Source: Deltaproteobacteria bacterium
GTDB lineage: Bacteria; Desulfobacterota; Deferrisomatia; Deferrisomatales; JACRMM01
Direction: 5' to 3'
Assembly (NCBI GenBank): GCA_016214985.1
Contig: JACRMM010000004.1
Span: 124,001-188,000, forward strand
DNA: 64,000 nt
The number at the start of each line of letters is the position of its first letter. Position 1 is the stretch's first letter. Positions 50,148 through 58,777 of the stretch are shown here, piece after piece. Both the position numbers and the translations under genes were made by a program. The notes beneath the pieces were generated by a model. The model had not been told where the DNA came from, made no database searches, and saw only the letters and a list, made by a program, of their open reading frames with translations.

Positions 50148-51197
50148 TCAGAACAGGATGAGGGGCTTGATGATGTTGTCGGCCTTCTTGCTCATCATCC
50201 CGAACGCCTTCTCCAACTGATCGAAACGGAAGGTGTGCGTCGTCAGCTTGGTGGGATCGATCCGCCCCGTCTCGATGAGTCTCATCATCCGTTTCATGTT
50301 CTCTTTTCCGCCGGGGCACAGGACGCTACGAATGGTCTTGTCGCTCATCCCCCGTCCCCAGGCGTCGTTCGGAAGGTCGATGGTATCGCCGTCGCTGTGA
50401 ATCCCCATGTTTACGATCGTTCCCCCCGGCCGTGTGGTTTGAAGGCAGGAGTCCATCGCCATCTGTGAGCCGATCGCCTCCAGGGCTGCGTCAACGCCGA
50501 CTCCTCTCGTGATTTCCATGATCTCTTCGTCAGGATCCACGGCGGTGAAGTCCAGGGTGATGTCCGCACCGAAAGCCTTTGCCAACTCCAGCCGATTGGG
50601 TCGTTTGTCGACGACGATGATGAGTCCGGCCCCTCTCAGCCGGGCCCCGGCCGTCGCCATCAGACCCACCGGCCCCTGGCCGAAGATCGCCACCGTCCCG
50701 CCCAGGGGGACGTCTGCCAGCTCTGCCCCCCGCAGCCCGGTTGGCATCATGTCGGTGGTGTAACACGCCGCCTCGTCGCTGATGGAGTCAGGTACCAGCG
50801 CCAGGTTGGCCTCCGCGTCGTTCACGTGGAAGTATTCGGCAAACACGCCGTCCTTCACGTGGGACAGCTTCCAGCCCCCCAGCAGCCCGCCGCAATGGGA
50901 CGTGGCCCCCTGTTGGCATGCGGCGCAGCGGAAGCACGGCGTGATCGCATTGACTGCGACGCGGTCGCCCTCGTTCACAGAGCGCACTTCGCTGCCGCGC
51001 CGGTAGACGACTCCCACCCCTTCGTGGCCAATCGTCAGGTCATGTTGGACTCCGACCGAGCCCTGGACCGTGTGTCAATCGCTGGTGCAGACCAAGGCGG
51101 CGGTCGTCTTGATGATGGCGTCGTTCGGACCCGGTTCCGGTATGGGTTTCTCGACGAAACCGGTCTCTCCGATTCCAAGCATCACAAAGGCCTTCAT
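50148..51197 (-). CDS. TBADH-type zinc alcohol dehydrogenase with in-frame UGA at codon 41 (selenocysteine candidate)
   Basis: Read through one UGA, the frame encodes 349 residues from the ATG at 51197 and matches secondary alcohol dehydrogenases. The UGA is at 51077-51075: residues 37-42 read C-T-S-D-UGA-H, where the paralogue at 53925 has CTSDVH. Zinc-site pieces are C37, HE at 58-59, and TDMM. A structural zinc lobe is present (CFRCAACQQGATSHCGG). The Rossmann motif is AIFGQGPVGLMATAGA. Both sides stay in one frame and lack other damage. A hairpin starts 11 bases after the UGA. A conventional start after the UGA would remove C37. It is either recoded or a single-nonsense pseudogene. It lies 44 bases after the response regulator, same strand. 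Confidence 0.7.
51047..51063 (-). promoter_or_regulatory. SECIS-like hairpin following the dehydrogenase UGA
   Basis: On the mRNA, GGGCUC-GGUCG-GAGUCC folds into a 6-bp stem (one G-U) with a 5-base loop that begins GGU. It starts 11 bases after the UGA, and the loop starts 17 bases after it. The E. coli fdhF element, as I recall it, has a 17-base upper stem-loop 11 bases after UGA with GGUC in the loop. The match in length, spacing and loop is notable, but such hairpins can occur by chance and no bulged U is evident. Confidence 0.45.
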
Positions 51198-51241
51198 CGT
51201 CCTGGAGCGCGAGACTCCACTCATCTCCATGGAGAGATCCC

Positions 51242-51922
51242 TCACGTGGGTATGTTTATGATCCCAAGTTTGGCTGCGTACTTGACGACATCTACGATGT
51301 TGTCGACGTGGAGCTTGTCCATGATCTTGGTCCGGTGGTTCTCCACGGTCTTCGGGCTGATGCACAGGTGGGAAGCGATCTGCTTCGTCGTCAGACCTTC
51401 CGCCACGAACCTCATGACCTCCTGTTCTCTTTGGGTGAGTTTGTCGTAATTCGATTCCGATGCAGAGGCCGCCCCAGTATTGCGCTCTAGTACGTATTGT
51501 ACTATCTCATCCATTGCGGTGTGATCGAAGTAATAGTGGCCCTTTGAAACGGTATCCAACGCGGTCAAGAGCATGTCAGGAGTACTGTCTTTTACTATGA
51601 ATCCAACAGCACCGGACTGAAGGGCTTGGATGATGTACTCCTTCTTGGAGTGCATGCTGATCATGATGACTTTTGTCGGCGGGTGTTGTGCGCAGATCAG
51701 GCGGGCCCCCTCCAAACCGCTATTGCCCGGAAGGGCAATGTCCATCAAGACGATGGCAGGCTTTAGTTCGCCCGCCTTCCGGCAGGCCTCTTCGGCGCTG
51801 CCCGCCTCACCGACCACTTCAAATTGCGAGCTTTCATCAAGCAGGAGTTTGAGCCCCTTTCTGAACAACGTGTGGTCGTCCACCAAGAGAATGCTGGCCT
51901 TTGAATCGGCAGTCAGGCTCAT
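51242..51922 (-). CDS. NarL/FixJ-type response regulator
   Basis: The 226-residue product has a receiver domain (ILLVDDHTLFRKGLKLLL, phospho-Asp in PAIVLMDIALPGNSGLE, conserved Lys in GFIVKDSTP) and a LuxR-type HTH (LTQREQEVMRFVAEGLTTKQ, IASHLCISPKTVENHRTKIM). The start overlaps the stop of the kinase upstream (ATGA). The DNA is visibly A/T-richer than most of the window. It is likely to regulate the flanking alcohol dehydrogenase genes. Confidence 0.93.
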   Translation of the reverse strand: MSLTADSKASILLVDDHTLFRKGLKLLLDESSQFEVVGEAGSAEEACRKAGELKPAIVLMDIALPGNSGLEGARLICAQHPPTKVIMISMHSKKEYIIQALQSGAVGFIVKDSTPDMLLTALDTVSKGHYYFDHTAMDEIVQYVLERNTGAASASESNYDKLTQREQEVMRFVAEGLTTKQIASHLCISPKTVENHRTKIMDKLHVDNIVDVVKYAAKLGIINIPT

Positions 51923-53346
51923 GAGACCCCTCGATCGTCGCCCTGAAAAGGTATCTCGACAAGTATCGTCGTGCCTTGCCCAATCTCGGAGCGCGTCGTC
52001 ATTCGCCCGTTGAGCAGTCCGACTCGCTCCTTCATGCTCCAGATTCCCATGCCTGCGTCCGCGCTGCGCTTCGCTCCCAATTCATCGACGGAGAAGCCCC
52101 TTCCGTCATCTTCAATACGAATGATGATCTTCGGGTAAGAACAAACGATGCGAATGGTCGCTTTCTTGGCATTCGCGTGTTTGACGATGTTGGTCAGCCC
52201 TTCTTGGACAATACGGTAGACTGCAATCTTTTCGTCAAAATTCATGTTCAGTGCATCCATCCCTGCCGACTTGAAGGTGATCGGCAACCCGTGGATCTTC
52301 GATATATTCTTGCATAAGTTGTTGAGCGTGCAAACTAAGCCAAGCGTGTTGAGGCTGGGAGGATGAATGTTGAAGACCATCTTTCGGACATCGCTCATGA
52401 TGCTCTGCAGGGAATCCAGCAATTCCTGTGGCTGAATTGAATGATCTATGCCTGACCGAGGAAGTCTCTTAACAAATGTAGAGAGTTGTATGTTGAGAGC
52501 ATACAGGTTCTGAGCTAATTGATCGTGCAAGTCACGCGCGATACCGCTAAGTTCCACCTCTCGTGTCCGAATAAGTTGTTGTGAGAGCGTACGAATGCGT
52601 TCTTCGGCCTGTTTTCTCACCGTCATGTCTCGCATATAACTTATCGTGCCAGTCATCAAATTTTCGGAGTCAGTAAGATGGGCGCTGGAGATCAATAAAG
52701 GGACGATGGAACCGTCGGCCAGATAGGCTTCAAGCTCTAGATTTGTAATCGGAGCCCGGTCCAAAATGGTTTGATAGATATCATGACCGACGTTGGGCCC
52801 ACTGCGGATGATGTTCCCAATGAAAGAGCCGACGAGAGCATCCCGCTTGGCGCCAAACAAAGTTTCGGCACCCCTGTTGACGAGTGTGACGTACCCGTCG
52901 CGGTTCGTCACAACGATCGCGTCCATGCAGCTTTCCAGGACACTTTCCAGGTAATTCTTGACGCTGACGACGTTCTTCATCTCCGTTACGTCTCGAACGA
53001 TGCCTTCCAGGGCAACGGGGGTTCCCTTCTCGTCCCGAAGCACGATCCAACGATCGTGCATCCATCGGATGTTGCTATCGTTGTCGACGCATCGATATTC
53101 CATCTCGTCGCCTTCGCGACCATCTGACAGTGATGCGAGGATTCTTTCTCTCAGTTTTTTCCGGTCGGATGGAACGATCCGGTCATTCACAGATGAAGTC
53201 GTGGCGATGTCTTTGCAGGGATGGCCGAAGATCTTTATAAAGGCCGGATTCGTGTATACGTATTTATTGATCGACAAATTGAAACTATATATGCCGTCCT
53301 GTGTGCGATTCGATAAGGCGTAGAAGCGCTTTCTTGATTCCTGCAA
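51919..53346 (-). CDS. PAS-PAS sensor histidine kinase (NarX/DegS-type output)
   Basis: The TTG start follows GAGGGGTG. The 475-residue product has no membrane segment. Two PAS domains lie at about 5-125 (RTQDGIYSFNLSINKYVYTN) and 128-245 (SCMDAIVVTNRDGYVTLVNRGAETLFG). The HisKA_3 dimerisation domain has the His in LSGIARDLHDQLAQNLYALN, and the ATPase domain has RIVQEGLTNIVKHANAKKAT and ADAGMGIWSMKERVGLLNG. It partners the regulator at 51242. Its A/T-rich composition suggests acquisition together with that gene. Confidence 0.93.
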   Translation of the reverse strand: MQESRKRFYALSNRTQDGIYSFNLSINKYVYTNPAFIKIFGHPCKDIATTSSVNDRIVPSDRKKLRERILASLSDGREGDEMEYRCVDNDSNIRWMHDRWIVLRDEKGTPVALEGIVRDVTEMKNVVSVKNYLESVLESCMDAIVVTNRDGYVTLVNRGAETLFGAKRDALVGSFIGNIIRSGPNVGHDIYQTILDRAPITNLELEAYLADGSIVPLLISSAHLTDSENLMTGTISYMRDMTVRKQAEERIRTLSQQLIRTREVELSGIARDLHDQLAQNLYALNIQLSTFVKRLPRSGIDHSIQPQELLDSLQSIMSDVRKMVFNIHPPSLNTLGLVCTLNNLCKNISKIHGLPITFKSAGMDALNMNFDEKIAVYRIVQEGLTNIVKHANAKKATIRIVCSYPKIIIRIEDDGRGFSVDELGAKRSADAGMGIWSMKERVGLLNGRMTTRSEIGQGTTILVEIPFQGDDRGVS

Positions 53347-53924
53347 GTTATCACCCCTCTACAGTAATAAGACGAGAGCGATCCGGCCCAGCTACTGGAA
53401 GCCGCTCATCGTGGCGACCGTCGTGTGGTCGGCAGAATACCACGCTACCACGGGGGCGTTGAACCGGGGAAGGGCGCGGCGGCCCAGGGCGGGCGATGCC
53501 GAGGGAGGGGTTCCTGATCAGGTGGGGGATACTCCCTATGCGCCCTTGCCGCCGCACCCCGGTGCTTTCGACCATCGGTGAGTTTCTGAACGGTCGAGCT
53601 AGGAGAAAACCCCTATGGGAAATTTGGTCAAGAATGAGGGTTTGCCCTGATTCACAACGCCGTTTGATACCGCTATGGTAGGCGTCGTCGAACGCCTTGC
53701 CGAGGAGCCCCGACGGCCCCGGCGGCGAGTGAGCGAAGCAAACCCTGTCTCAGGGAACGGCAGGCTCGGGGACCCGAGGAGGCAGCCCAGTTCCGGTCGG
53801 AAGCGCGCGATTCGACGAAGAGCCTTCGCGTGGCGGTGACGGGAGGCTGCAGGGACGATTCTTTCCGTGGAGTGCGCCGTGCGTGGCAGGGCGCTCTCCC
53901 GTAACCCGCAAGAAGGAGAAGCAA
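53347..53924. other. Intergenic region between divergent kinase and alcohol dehydrogenase
   Basis: These 578 bases hold no supported gene. An A/T-rich patch around 53590-53680 contains CCCTATGGGAAA and, upstream, CTCCCTATGCGCCC. These could be operator half-sites for the response regulator, but I could not fix a repeat. No convincing sigma-70 or sigma-54 promoter was found for the 53925 gene. Confidence 0.35.
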
Positions 53925-54992
53925 ATGGCGAAGACGATGAAAGCGTTCGTGATGAAGAGGATCGGCGAGGTGGGCATCATGGAGAAGCCGATCCCGGGCG
54001 ATCCGGGCCCCAATGACGCGATCGTCAAGGCTACGACGGCGCTGGTCTGTACGTCGGACGTGCATACCGTGAAGGGGGCCATCGGGGAGAGGACGGATCA
54101 CACGTTGGGGCACGAGGCGTGTGGCATCGTGGACAGGGTGGGCAATGCGGTCAGTTTGTTCAAACCCGGCGATCGCGTTGTCATCGGCGCCATCACGCCG
54201 TGCTACAAGTGCGAAAACTGTCAGAGAGGGTTCACGTCGCAATGTGGGCAGCCCCTGGGGGGGTGGAAGTTCGCCAACATCAAGGACGGCAGCTTTGCTG
54301 AATATTTCCATGTCAACGATGCCGATGCCAATCTCACCACGATTCCCGACAACGTGTCCGATGAGGCGGCGTGCTATGCGACCGACATGATGACGACCGG
54401 CTTCAAGGGAGCGGAGAATTCCGACATCATCTTGGGCGGCACCGCCGCCGTCTTCGGGTTGGGCCCGGTCGGCCAGATGGCGGCCGTCGGCGCGCGGTTG
54501 CTGGGCGCGGGCCTGGTCATCGCGGTTGACAGCATTCCGCGGCGCCTTCAGCTCGCGAAGGAGTACGGCGCGGACGTTACGATCGATCTTTCCAAGGGAG
54601 ATCCCATTCAGAAGATCATGGAGCTGACCAACGGGCAGGGGGTGGACTCGGCCATCGAGGCGGTCGGCAACCAATCGGCGTTCGAAGCGTGCATCAATGC
54701 CACGCGGCCTGGTGGGACGATTTCCAACGCCGGCTACCATGGCGAGGGGGACTACATCAGCATCCCGCGGCTGGCATGGGGCGTCGGGATGGCCGAAAAG
54801 ACGATCAAGACGTTGCTGTGCCCCGGCGGAAGTGAGCGCATGAATCGGATGATGCGCCTCATCCAGACCGGACGCGTGGATCCGACGAAGATGACGACGC
54901 ACCACTTCAAGTTTGACCAGATCGAAAAGGCCTTCTGGATGATGGACACGAAGGAAGACAACATGCTCAAGCCGGTGATCCACATCGCGTGA
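53925..54992 (+). CDS. TBADH-type zinc-dependent alcohol dehydrogenase
   Basis: AGAAGGAGAAG precedes the ATG. The 355-residue product is intact: LVCTSDVHTVKGAIG (catalytic zinc Cys), HTLGHEACG, the structural zinc cysteines CYKCENCQRGFTSQCG, YHVNDADANL-type segment (EYFHVNDADANLTTIP), Rossmann AVFGLGPVGQMAAVGARLLG and TLLCPGGSERMNRMM. It is homologous to secondary alcohol dehydrogenases using NAD(P). It is the close paralogue of 50148-51197 and shows Val where that gene has UGA. Confidence 0.92.
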   Translation: MAKTMKAFVMKRIGEVGIMEKPIPGDPGPNDAIVKATTALVCTSDVHTVKGAIGERTDHTLGHEACGIVDRVGNAVSLFKPGDRVVIGAITPCYKCENCQRGFTSQCGQPLGGWKFANIKDGSFAEYFHVNDADANLTTIPDNVSDEAACYATDMMTTGFKGAENSDIILGGTAAVFGLGPVGQMAAVGARLLGAGLVIAVDSIPRRLQLAKEYGADVTIDLSKGDPIQKIMELTNGQGVDSAIEAVGNQSAFEACINATRPGGTISNAGYHGEGDYISIPRLAWGVGMAEKTIKTLLCPGGSERMNRMMRLIQTGRVDPTKMTTHHFKFDQIEKAFWMMDTKEDNMLKPVIHIA

Positions 54993-55008
54993 GTTTGGTA
55001 CTTTGCCC

Positions 55009-55050
55009 GTTGCTGCGCCCGTCGTCAGAGACGGGCGCAGCAACTCTTCC
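55009..55050 (+). terminator. Strong hairpin terminator after alcohol dehydrogenase
   Basis: A 15-bp perfect stem, GTTGCTGCGCCCGTC with GACGGGCGCAGCAAC, has a GTCAGA loop and is followed by TCTTCC. The T-run is weak but the stem is very stable. Confidence 0.75.
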
Positions 55051-55070
55051 CCTCAATACGACAACGACAC

Positions 55071-55157
55071 ATCCGCAGATTTCGCAGATTTGGGCAAAGA
55101 AAGAAGACAACGGCGGGGGCCTTTTTGCGATCTGCGTACTCTGAGTACTCTGCGGAT
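55071..55157. repeat. Nested palindromic spacer
   Basis: ATCCGCAGA (55071-55079) is complementary to TCTGCGGAT (55149-55157). Inside, CGCAGAT (55083-55089) is complementary to ATCTGCG (55130-55136). It is organised like the spacers at 13344 and 33120 but with different arms. Confidence 0.55.
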
Positions 55158-55201
55158 CCCCCCCGTCTTGCCCGACCGATCGCTGTCGTACGAACGCCCC
55201 G

Positions 55202-55852
55202 CTATGAATCAGCGAGTTCGATCTCCGCGAAGGAGCCTACGATCGCGTCGGCGCCTCGCAGCGTCTCAGGCGCGTAGGTCGTGGTCAGGGCGACACAGCG
55301 CATGTTGGCGCGCCGAGCCGCCTCCACGCCGTGGGGGGAGTCTTCGAGGACGAGGCACCGGGGGGGAAGGACGCCGAGCCGAGCCGCGGCGCAGAGGAAC
55401 AGAGCGGGATCGGGTTTGCCGCGGCCTCCGACATCGGAGAGGGTGACGATCGTTCCCGGAAACCTCGCGCTCAGGCCCAGGCGCTCGTCCGCCAGCCGCA
55501 GCAGATCCGGGTCCATCGCGGTCGCGATGGCCGTCTTGAACCGCTCCCTCACGCGTTCGAAGAACTCCGGGAACCCGTCGACCCAGCGGACCTCGCCGGT
55601 GAAGAGCGCTCGGGCGATCCTTCTCCGCTCTCGCGCGAGATCCCCCGTGTCGCCCCCGAACCCGAGCTCTTCCTGGAGGATGCGGACCCCCTCGACCAGG
55701 GAGCGCCCGGTGAGAAGGGGCTTGAGTCGCGCGCGGTCGTAAGGAAATCCCCGTCGCTGGAGAAACTCCTCCTGCTCGCGGTCCCAGAGGGTTTCGGTGT
55801 CCACCACGATGCCCTCGGCGTCGAAGAGGATCGCCTCGATTCCCAGCGTCAC
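55202..55852 (-). CDS. HAD-superfamily hydrolase (beta-phosphoglucomutase/phosphatase-like)
   Basis: The GTG at 55852 follows GAGGAGG. The 216-residue product has AILFDAEGIVVDTETLWDRE, where the motif reads DAEG rather than DxDG: the first Asp is kept, the second acidic residue is Glu-shifted. Then LTGRSLVEGV, a cap, TAMDPDLLRLADERL, GRGKPDPALFLCAAARLGV and LVLEDSPHGVEAARRANM. The family removes or moves sugar phosphates. The altered motif could alter activity. Confidence 0.8.
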   Translation of the reverse strand: MTLGIEAILFDAEGIVVDTETLWDREQEEFLQRRGFPYDRARLKPLLTGRSLVEGVRILQEELGFGGDTGDLARERRRIARALFTGEVRWVDGFPEFFERVRERFKTAIATAMDPDLLRLADERLGLSARFPGTIVTLSDVGGRGKPDPALFLCAAARLGVLPPRCLVLEDSPHGVEAARRANMRCVALTTTYAPETLRGADAIVGSFAEIELADS

Positions 55853-56079
55853 CGGATCCTCCTCGCCCCGTTGCTCTCGGCCTCGGCTCCACCGCCGGGG
55901 ATCGCCGGGGACGCAACCCACGGCGCCACTGAGGCAGACGAGCGAAGAACGGCCCCGCACGGAATGAGAGGCGGCGCCGGGGGGCCCTCGCCCGAAGCGT
56001 CGCCGAAGGCGGGAGGCCGCCTTCGAACGTCAGCGCCGCGCGCGCGTTCCCCGCGGAGGGGGGTCTCAGCGCCGTGCCG

Positions 56080-56292
56080 CTACAGAATCAGCACCTCGTA
56101 CGAACCGAGCCAGGTCAGCGTTTCGAGCGCGAGGTCGTCGCCGGCCGGGGGGGCCTCGAGTGTGGCCTCGTTCTGGACTTTGGGCCAGTCGCTGCCCCCA
56201 AGGCCGACCGCCCCGGCGATCGCGAGCGGGCTGTCGAGCTCGGGGAGATCGCCTCCTGGTTCGTCATTCAGATTCCGTGCGGCGTCTGCCAT
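56080..56292 (-). CDS. Small acidic protein of unknown function
   Basis: The ATG at 56292 has a good ribosome site (ACGGAGG) seven bases upstream and gives 70 residues: MADAARNLNDEPGGDLPELD at the start and TLTWLGSYEVLIL at the end. It is acidic, without Cys, signal or membrane segment. It lies alone between the HAD and DODA genes. It could be a small regulator, or the leader of a modified peptide, but no modifying enzyme is nearby. I do not recognise it. Confidence 0.5.
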   Translation of the reverse strand: MADAARNLNDEPGGDLPELDSPLAIAGAVGLGGSDWPKVQNEATLEAPPAGDDLALETLTWLGSYEVLIL

Positions 56293-56515
56293 GGTCGCCT
56301 CCGTGCTCTCCTGGGTCCAGGGTGTTCGCGTGGGTGTCGGACGGGAGTGACCCCCGCCGCCCGGCCGCGCGCGGCCGATACCTCCTTTTCGGTGCGGAGA
56401 GGCGCGCACTTGAGGGGTGTTTGACGAGGGAGGGGGGGACTTGGCAGGAAGGGGTGCCGGGGTCACAATGCTCCCCTCGGCCCCGCGCGCGGCCGTAGAG
56501 AGAGGAAAGGACACA

Positions 56516-57301
56516 ATGGCCGCTCGGTTCCCCGTGGTCTTCACCGCGCACGGCAATCCAATGAACGCCCTGCCCGGCACCCCGTTCGCAGGGTTTCTCC
56601 GCGCGTGGAGCGCGTCGCGCCCGACACCCCGGTCGATCCTGTGCGTGTCCGCCCATTGGGAGCGCCGGGGGCTCGCGGTGACGTCTACCGAGTCTCCCCG
56701 CACCGTGCACGACTTCTGGGGGTTTCCCGAGGAGTTGTACCGGCTGGACTACCGGGCACCCGGTTCCCCGGCGCTCGCCGCCCGTGTGAGGAACCTGCTC
56801 TCGGCTGCCGGCCTTGGCGCCGATGCGGACCCCGAGCGCGGACTGGATCACGGCGCCTGGGCGCCGCTGCGGCACCTCTATCCAGGGGCGGAGGTACCCG
56901 TCGTACAGGTGAGCCTCCCGGTTGGCGAGCCGCTGTCGCTTCTCCTCGAGGTCGGGAGGGCCCTGGCGCCGCTCCGGGAGGAGGAAGTCCTGATCCTAGG
57001 GAGCGGCAACCTCGTCCACAACCTCAGGACCGCCGACCTCGAACGTCGCGAGGCGCCGGTGCCGGCGTGGGCCCGGTCGTTCGACCAGTGGGTTCGCGAC
57101 CGGCTGGAGACCTGGGACCTCGCGCCTCTGTGTGATCCTTGGGAGGCCTCCCCCGATGGTTCGCGGGCCCACCCGACCCTGGAGCACTACGCCCCGCTCC
57201 TGGTCGTCTGCGGCGCTTCCGGAGCGTGCCCCTCTCTTCGCTTTCCAAACGAGACGTTCGAGCACGGCACCGTCAGCATGCGTTGCGTGCAGATGGAGTG
57301 A
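56516..57301 (+). CDS. DODA-type extradiol aromatic-ring-opening dioxygenase
   Basis: GAGGAAAGG precedes the ATG. The 261-residue product has FPVVFTAHGNPMNAL (zinc/iron His), ILCVSAHWERRG, HDFWGFPEELYRL, GLDHGAWAPLRHLYPGA and LGSGNLVHNLR, the LigB/DODA (YgiD) family pattern. These enzymes open catechol rings or act on DOPA. The native substrate here is unknown. Confidence 0.9.
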   Translation: MAARFPVVFTAHGNPMNALPGTPFAGFLRAWSASRPTPRSILCVSAHWERRGLAVTSTESPRTVHDFWGFPEELYRLDYRAPGSPALAARVRNLLSAAGLGADADPERGLDHGAWAPLRHLYPGAEVPVVQVSLPVGEPLSLLLEVGRALAPLREEEVLILGSGNLVHNLRTADLERREAPVPAWARSFDQWVRDRLETWDLAPLCDPWEASPDGSRAHPTLEHYAPLLVVCGASGACPSLRFPNETFEHGTVSMRCVQME

Positions 57302-57344
57302 GGCCGGGGCGCGGGCAGGACCACCGCCTCGATACGCCATTGCT

Positions 57345-57372
57345 TTGCAGGCTTGTGCGCCCCCGGTACAAT
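57345..57372 (+). promoter_or_regulatory. Sigma-70 type promoter for cydAB
   Basis: TTGCAG (57345-57350), a 16-base spacer and TACAAT (57367-57372) lie 31 bases before the cydA ATG. It overlaps upstream in-frame ATG codons, which supports the start at 57404. Confidence 0.6.
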
Positions 57373-57403
57373 GCGGGCGGTTTCCCACCCGCCCCCCGCA
57401 AGG

Positions 57404-58777
57404 ATGTCGACCGTGCAGACGCTCTTCGACCCGGTCCTGCTCTCCCGACTCCAGTTCGCGTGGACCGCTCTCTTCCACATGCTGTGGCCGCTCCTGACGA
57501 TCGGTCTGAGCGTCTACCTGTTCCTCGTGGAGGCCCTCTGGCTGGGGACCGGGAACCCCCTGTATTATCGGCACGCGCGGTTCTGGGGACGCCTGTTCCT
57601 CCTGAACTTCGGCGTGGGTGTCGTCACGGGCATTCCCCTCGAGTTTCAGTTCGGCACCAATTGGGGCCGCTTCGCCGCCAACGTGGGAGGGTTCTTCGGC
57701 GACATGCTGGGCTTCGAGGCCGCCATGGCGTTCATGCTCGAGGCGGCCTTCTTCGGCATCATGGTCTTCGGCTGGGGCCGCGTGTCCAAGGGCGCCCACC
57801 TCCTGGCCACGGGCATGGTGGCCCTGGGCTCCACGCTGTCGGCATTCTGGATCATGGTGGCCAACTCCTGGATTCACACGCCGGCCGGGGGAACGTTCGT
57901 CGGGGCCCGGTTCGTCGTGCAGGACTATCTGGCCGCGATTTTCAACCCTGACGTGCCGTGGTCGTTCTCCCATATGTGGCTCGCGTGCCTGGAGACGACG
58001 GCGTTCGTGGTGGGTGGGGTGAGCGCCGGGTACCTTCGCAAGGGCCGTGACGTGGAGTTCTTCCTTCGGTCCTTCCAGATCGCGCTGGCCGTGGCGGTGG
58101 TGGTCGCGCCGCTTCAGATCCTGCTCGGCGACCGGTCGGGGCTCGCGGTGGCCGAGTACCAGCCCTCCAAACTCGGCGGCGTCGAGGCCCACTGGGATAC
58201 GAACCCTCCCGGCGAAGGTGCGGCCTGGAAGCTCTTGGCGTGGCCGAACCAGGAAGAGCAGCGAAACGACTGGTCCGTCGAGGTTCCCTTTGCCCTGAGC
58301 CTCATGGCCACCCACTCGCTCACCGGGCAGGTCAAGGGCCTCAAAGAGTTTCCCGCCGTGGACCAGCCGCCCGTGACGATTCTCTTCTACACCTTTCGCT
58401 TCATGATCGCCGCCGGCTTCGCCCTGGCCGCACTCATGGTGTGGACCCTGTGGCGGTGGGGGCGCGGGTATCTCAACGCCGTCGACCTTCCCGGGGAGCA
58501 GGGGCTTCTCCTCGCCTGGATGGTCGCCGGACCGGTGGCCTATCTCGCGGTCGAGACCGGATGGATCGTGCGGGAGGTGGGCCGTCAGCCGTGGATCATC
58601 TACGGCGTCGTGCGCACGAGCGAGGCCGTGTCGCCGGTGTCCGCCGGGGCGGTCGCGGCGTCCCTTGCCGTCTACGGGCTCGTCTACGCCGGCCTGTTCG
58701 TCGTCTTCCTACGGGGAGCGGGCCATATCCTGCGCCAGGGGCCCGGAGCGATCGCGCCGCCGAGCGGGAGGGCGTGA
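57404..58777 (+). CDS. cydA: Cytochrome bd-type quinol oxidase subunit I
   Basis: The 457-residue product has about nine transmembrane segments. Heme ligands are seen: the first His in SRLQFAWTALFHMLWPLL (b595), GFGVGVVTGIPLEFQFGTNW, the b558 His in WIMVANSWIHTPAGG region, and RLLFLMIAAGF-like TFRFMIAAGFALA. The Q-loop is short, as in cyanide-insensitive (CIO) oxidases. It reduces O2 and so protects an anaerobe. It starts from a promoter at 57345. Confidence 0.93.
   Translation: MSTVQTLFDPVLLSRLQFAWTALFHMLWPLLTIGLSVYLFLVEALWLGTGNPLYYRHARFWGRLFLLNFGVGVVTGIPLEFQFGTNWGRFAANVGGFFGDMLGFEAAMAFMLEAAFFGIMVFGWGRVSKGAHLLATGMVALGSTLSAFWIMVANSWIHTPAGGTFVGARFVVQDYLAAIFNPDVPWSFSHMWLACLETTAFVVGGVSAGYLRKGRDVEFFLRSFQIALAVAVVVAPLQILLGDRSGLAVAEYQPSKLGGVEAHWDTNPPGEGAAWKLLAWPNQEEQRNDWSVEVPFALSLMATHSLTGQVKGLKEFPAVDQPPVTILFYTFRFMIAAGFALAALMVWTLWRWGRGYLNAVDLPGEQGLLLAWMVAGPVAYLAVETGWIVREVGRQPWIIYGVVRTSEAVSPVSAGAVAASLAVYGLVYAGLFVVFLRGAGHILRQGPGAIAPPSGRA

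Noticed and set aside
55202-55852. HAD hydrolase as a pseudogene because of its DAEG motif
   Set aside because: The rest of the gene is intact, the nucleophile Asp is kept and there is no frame damage.
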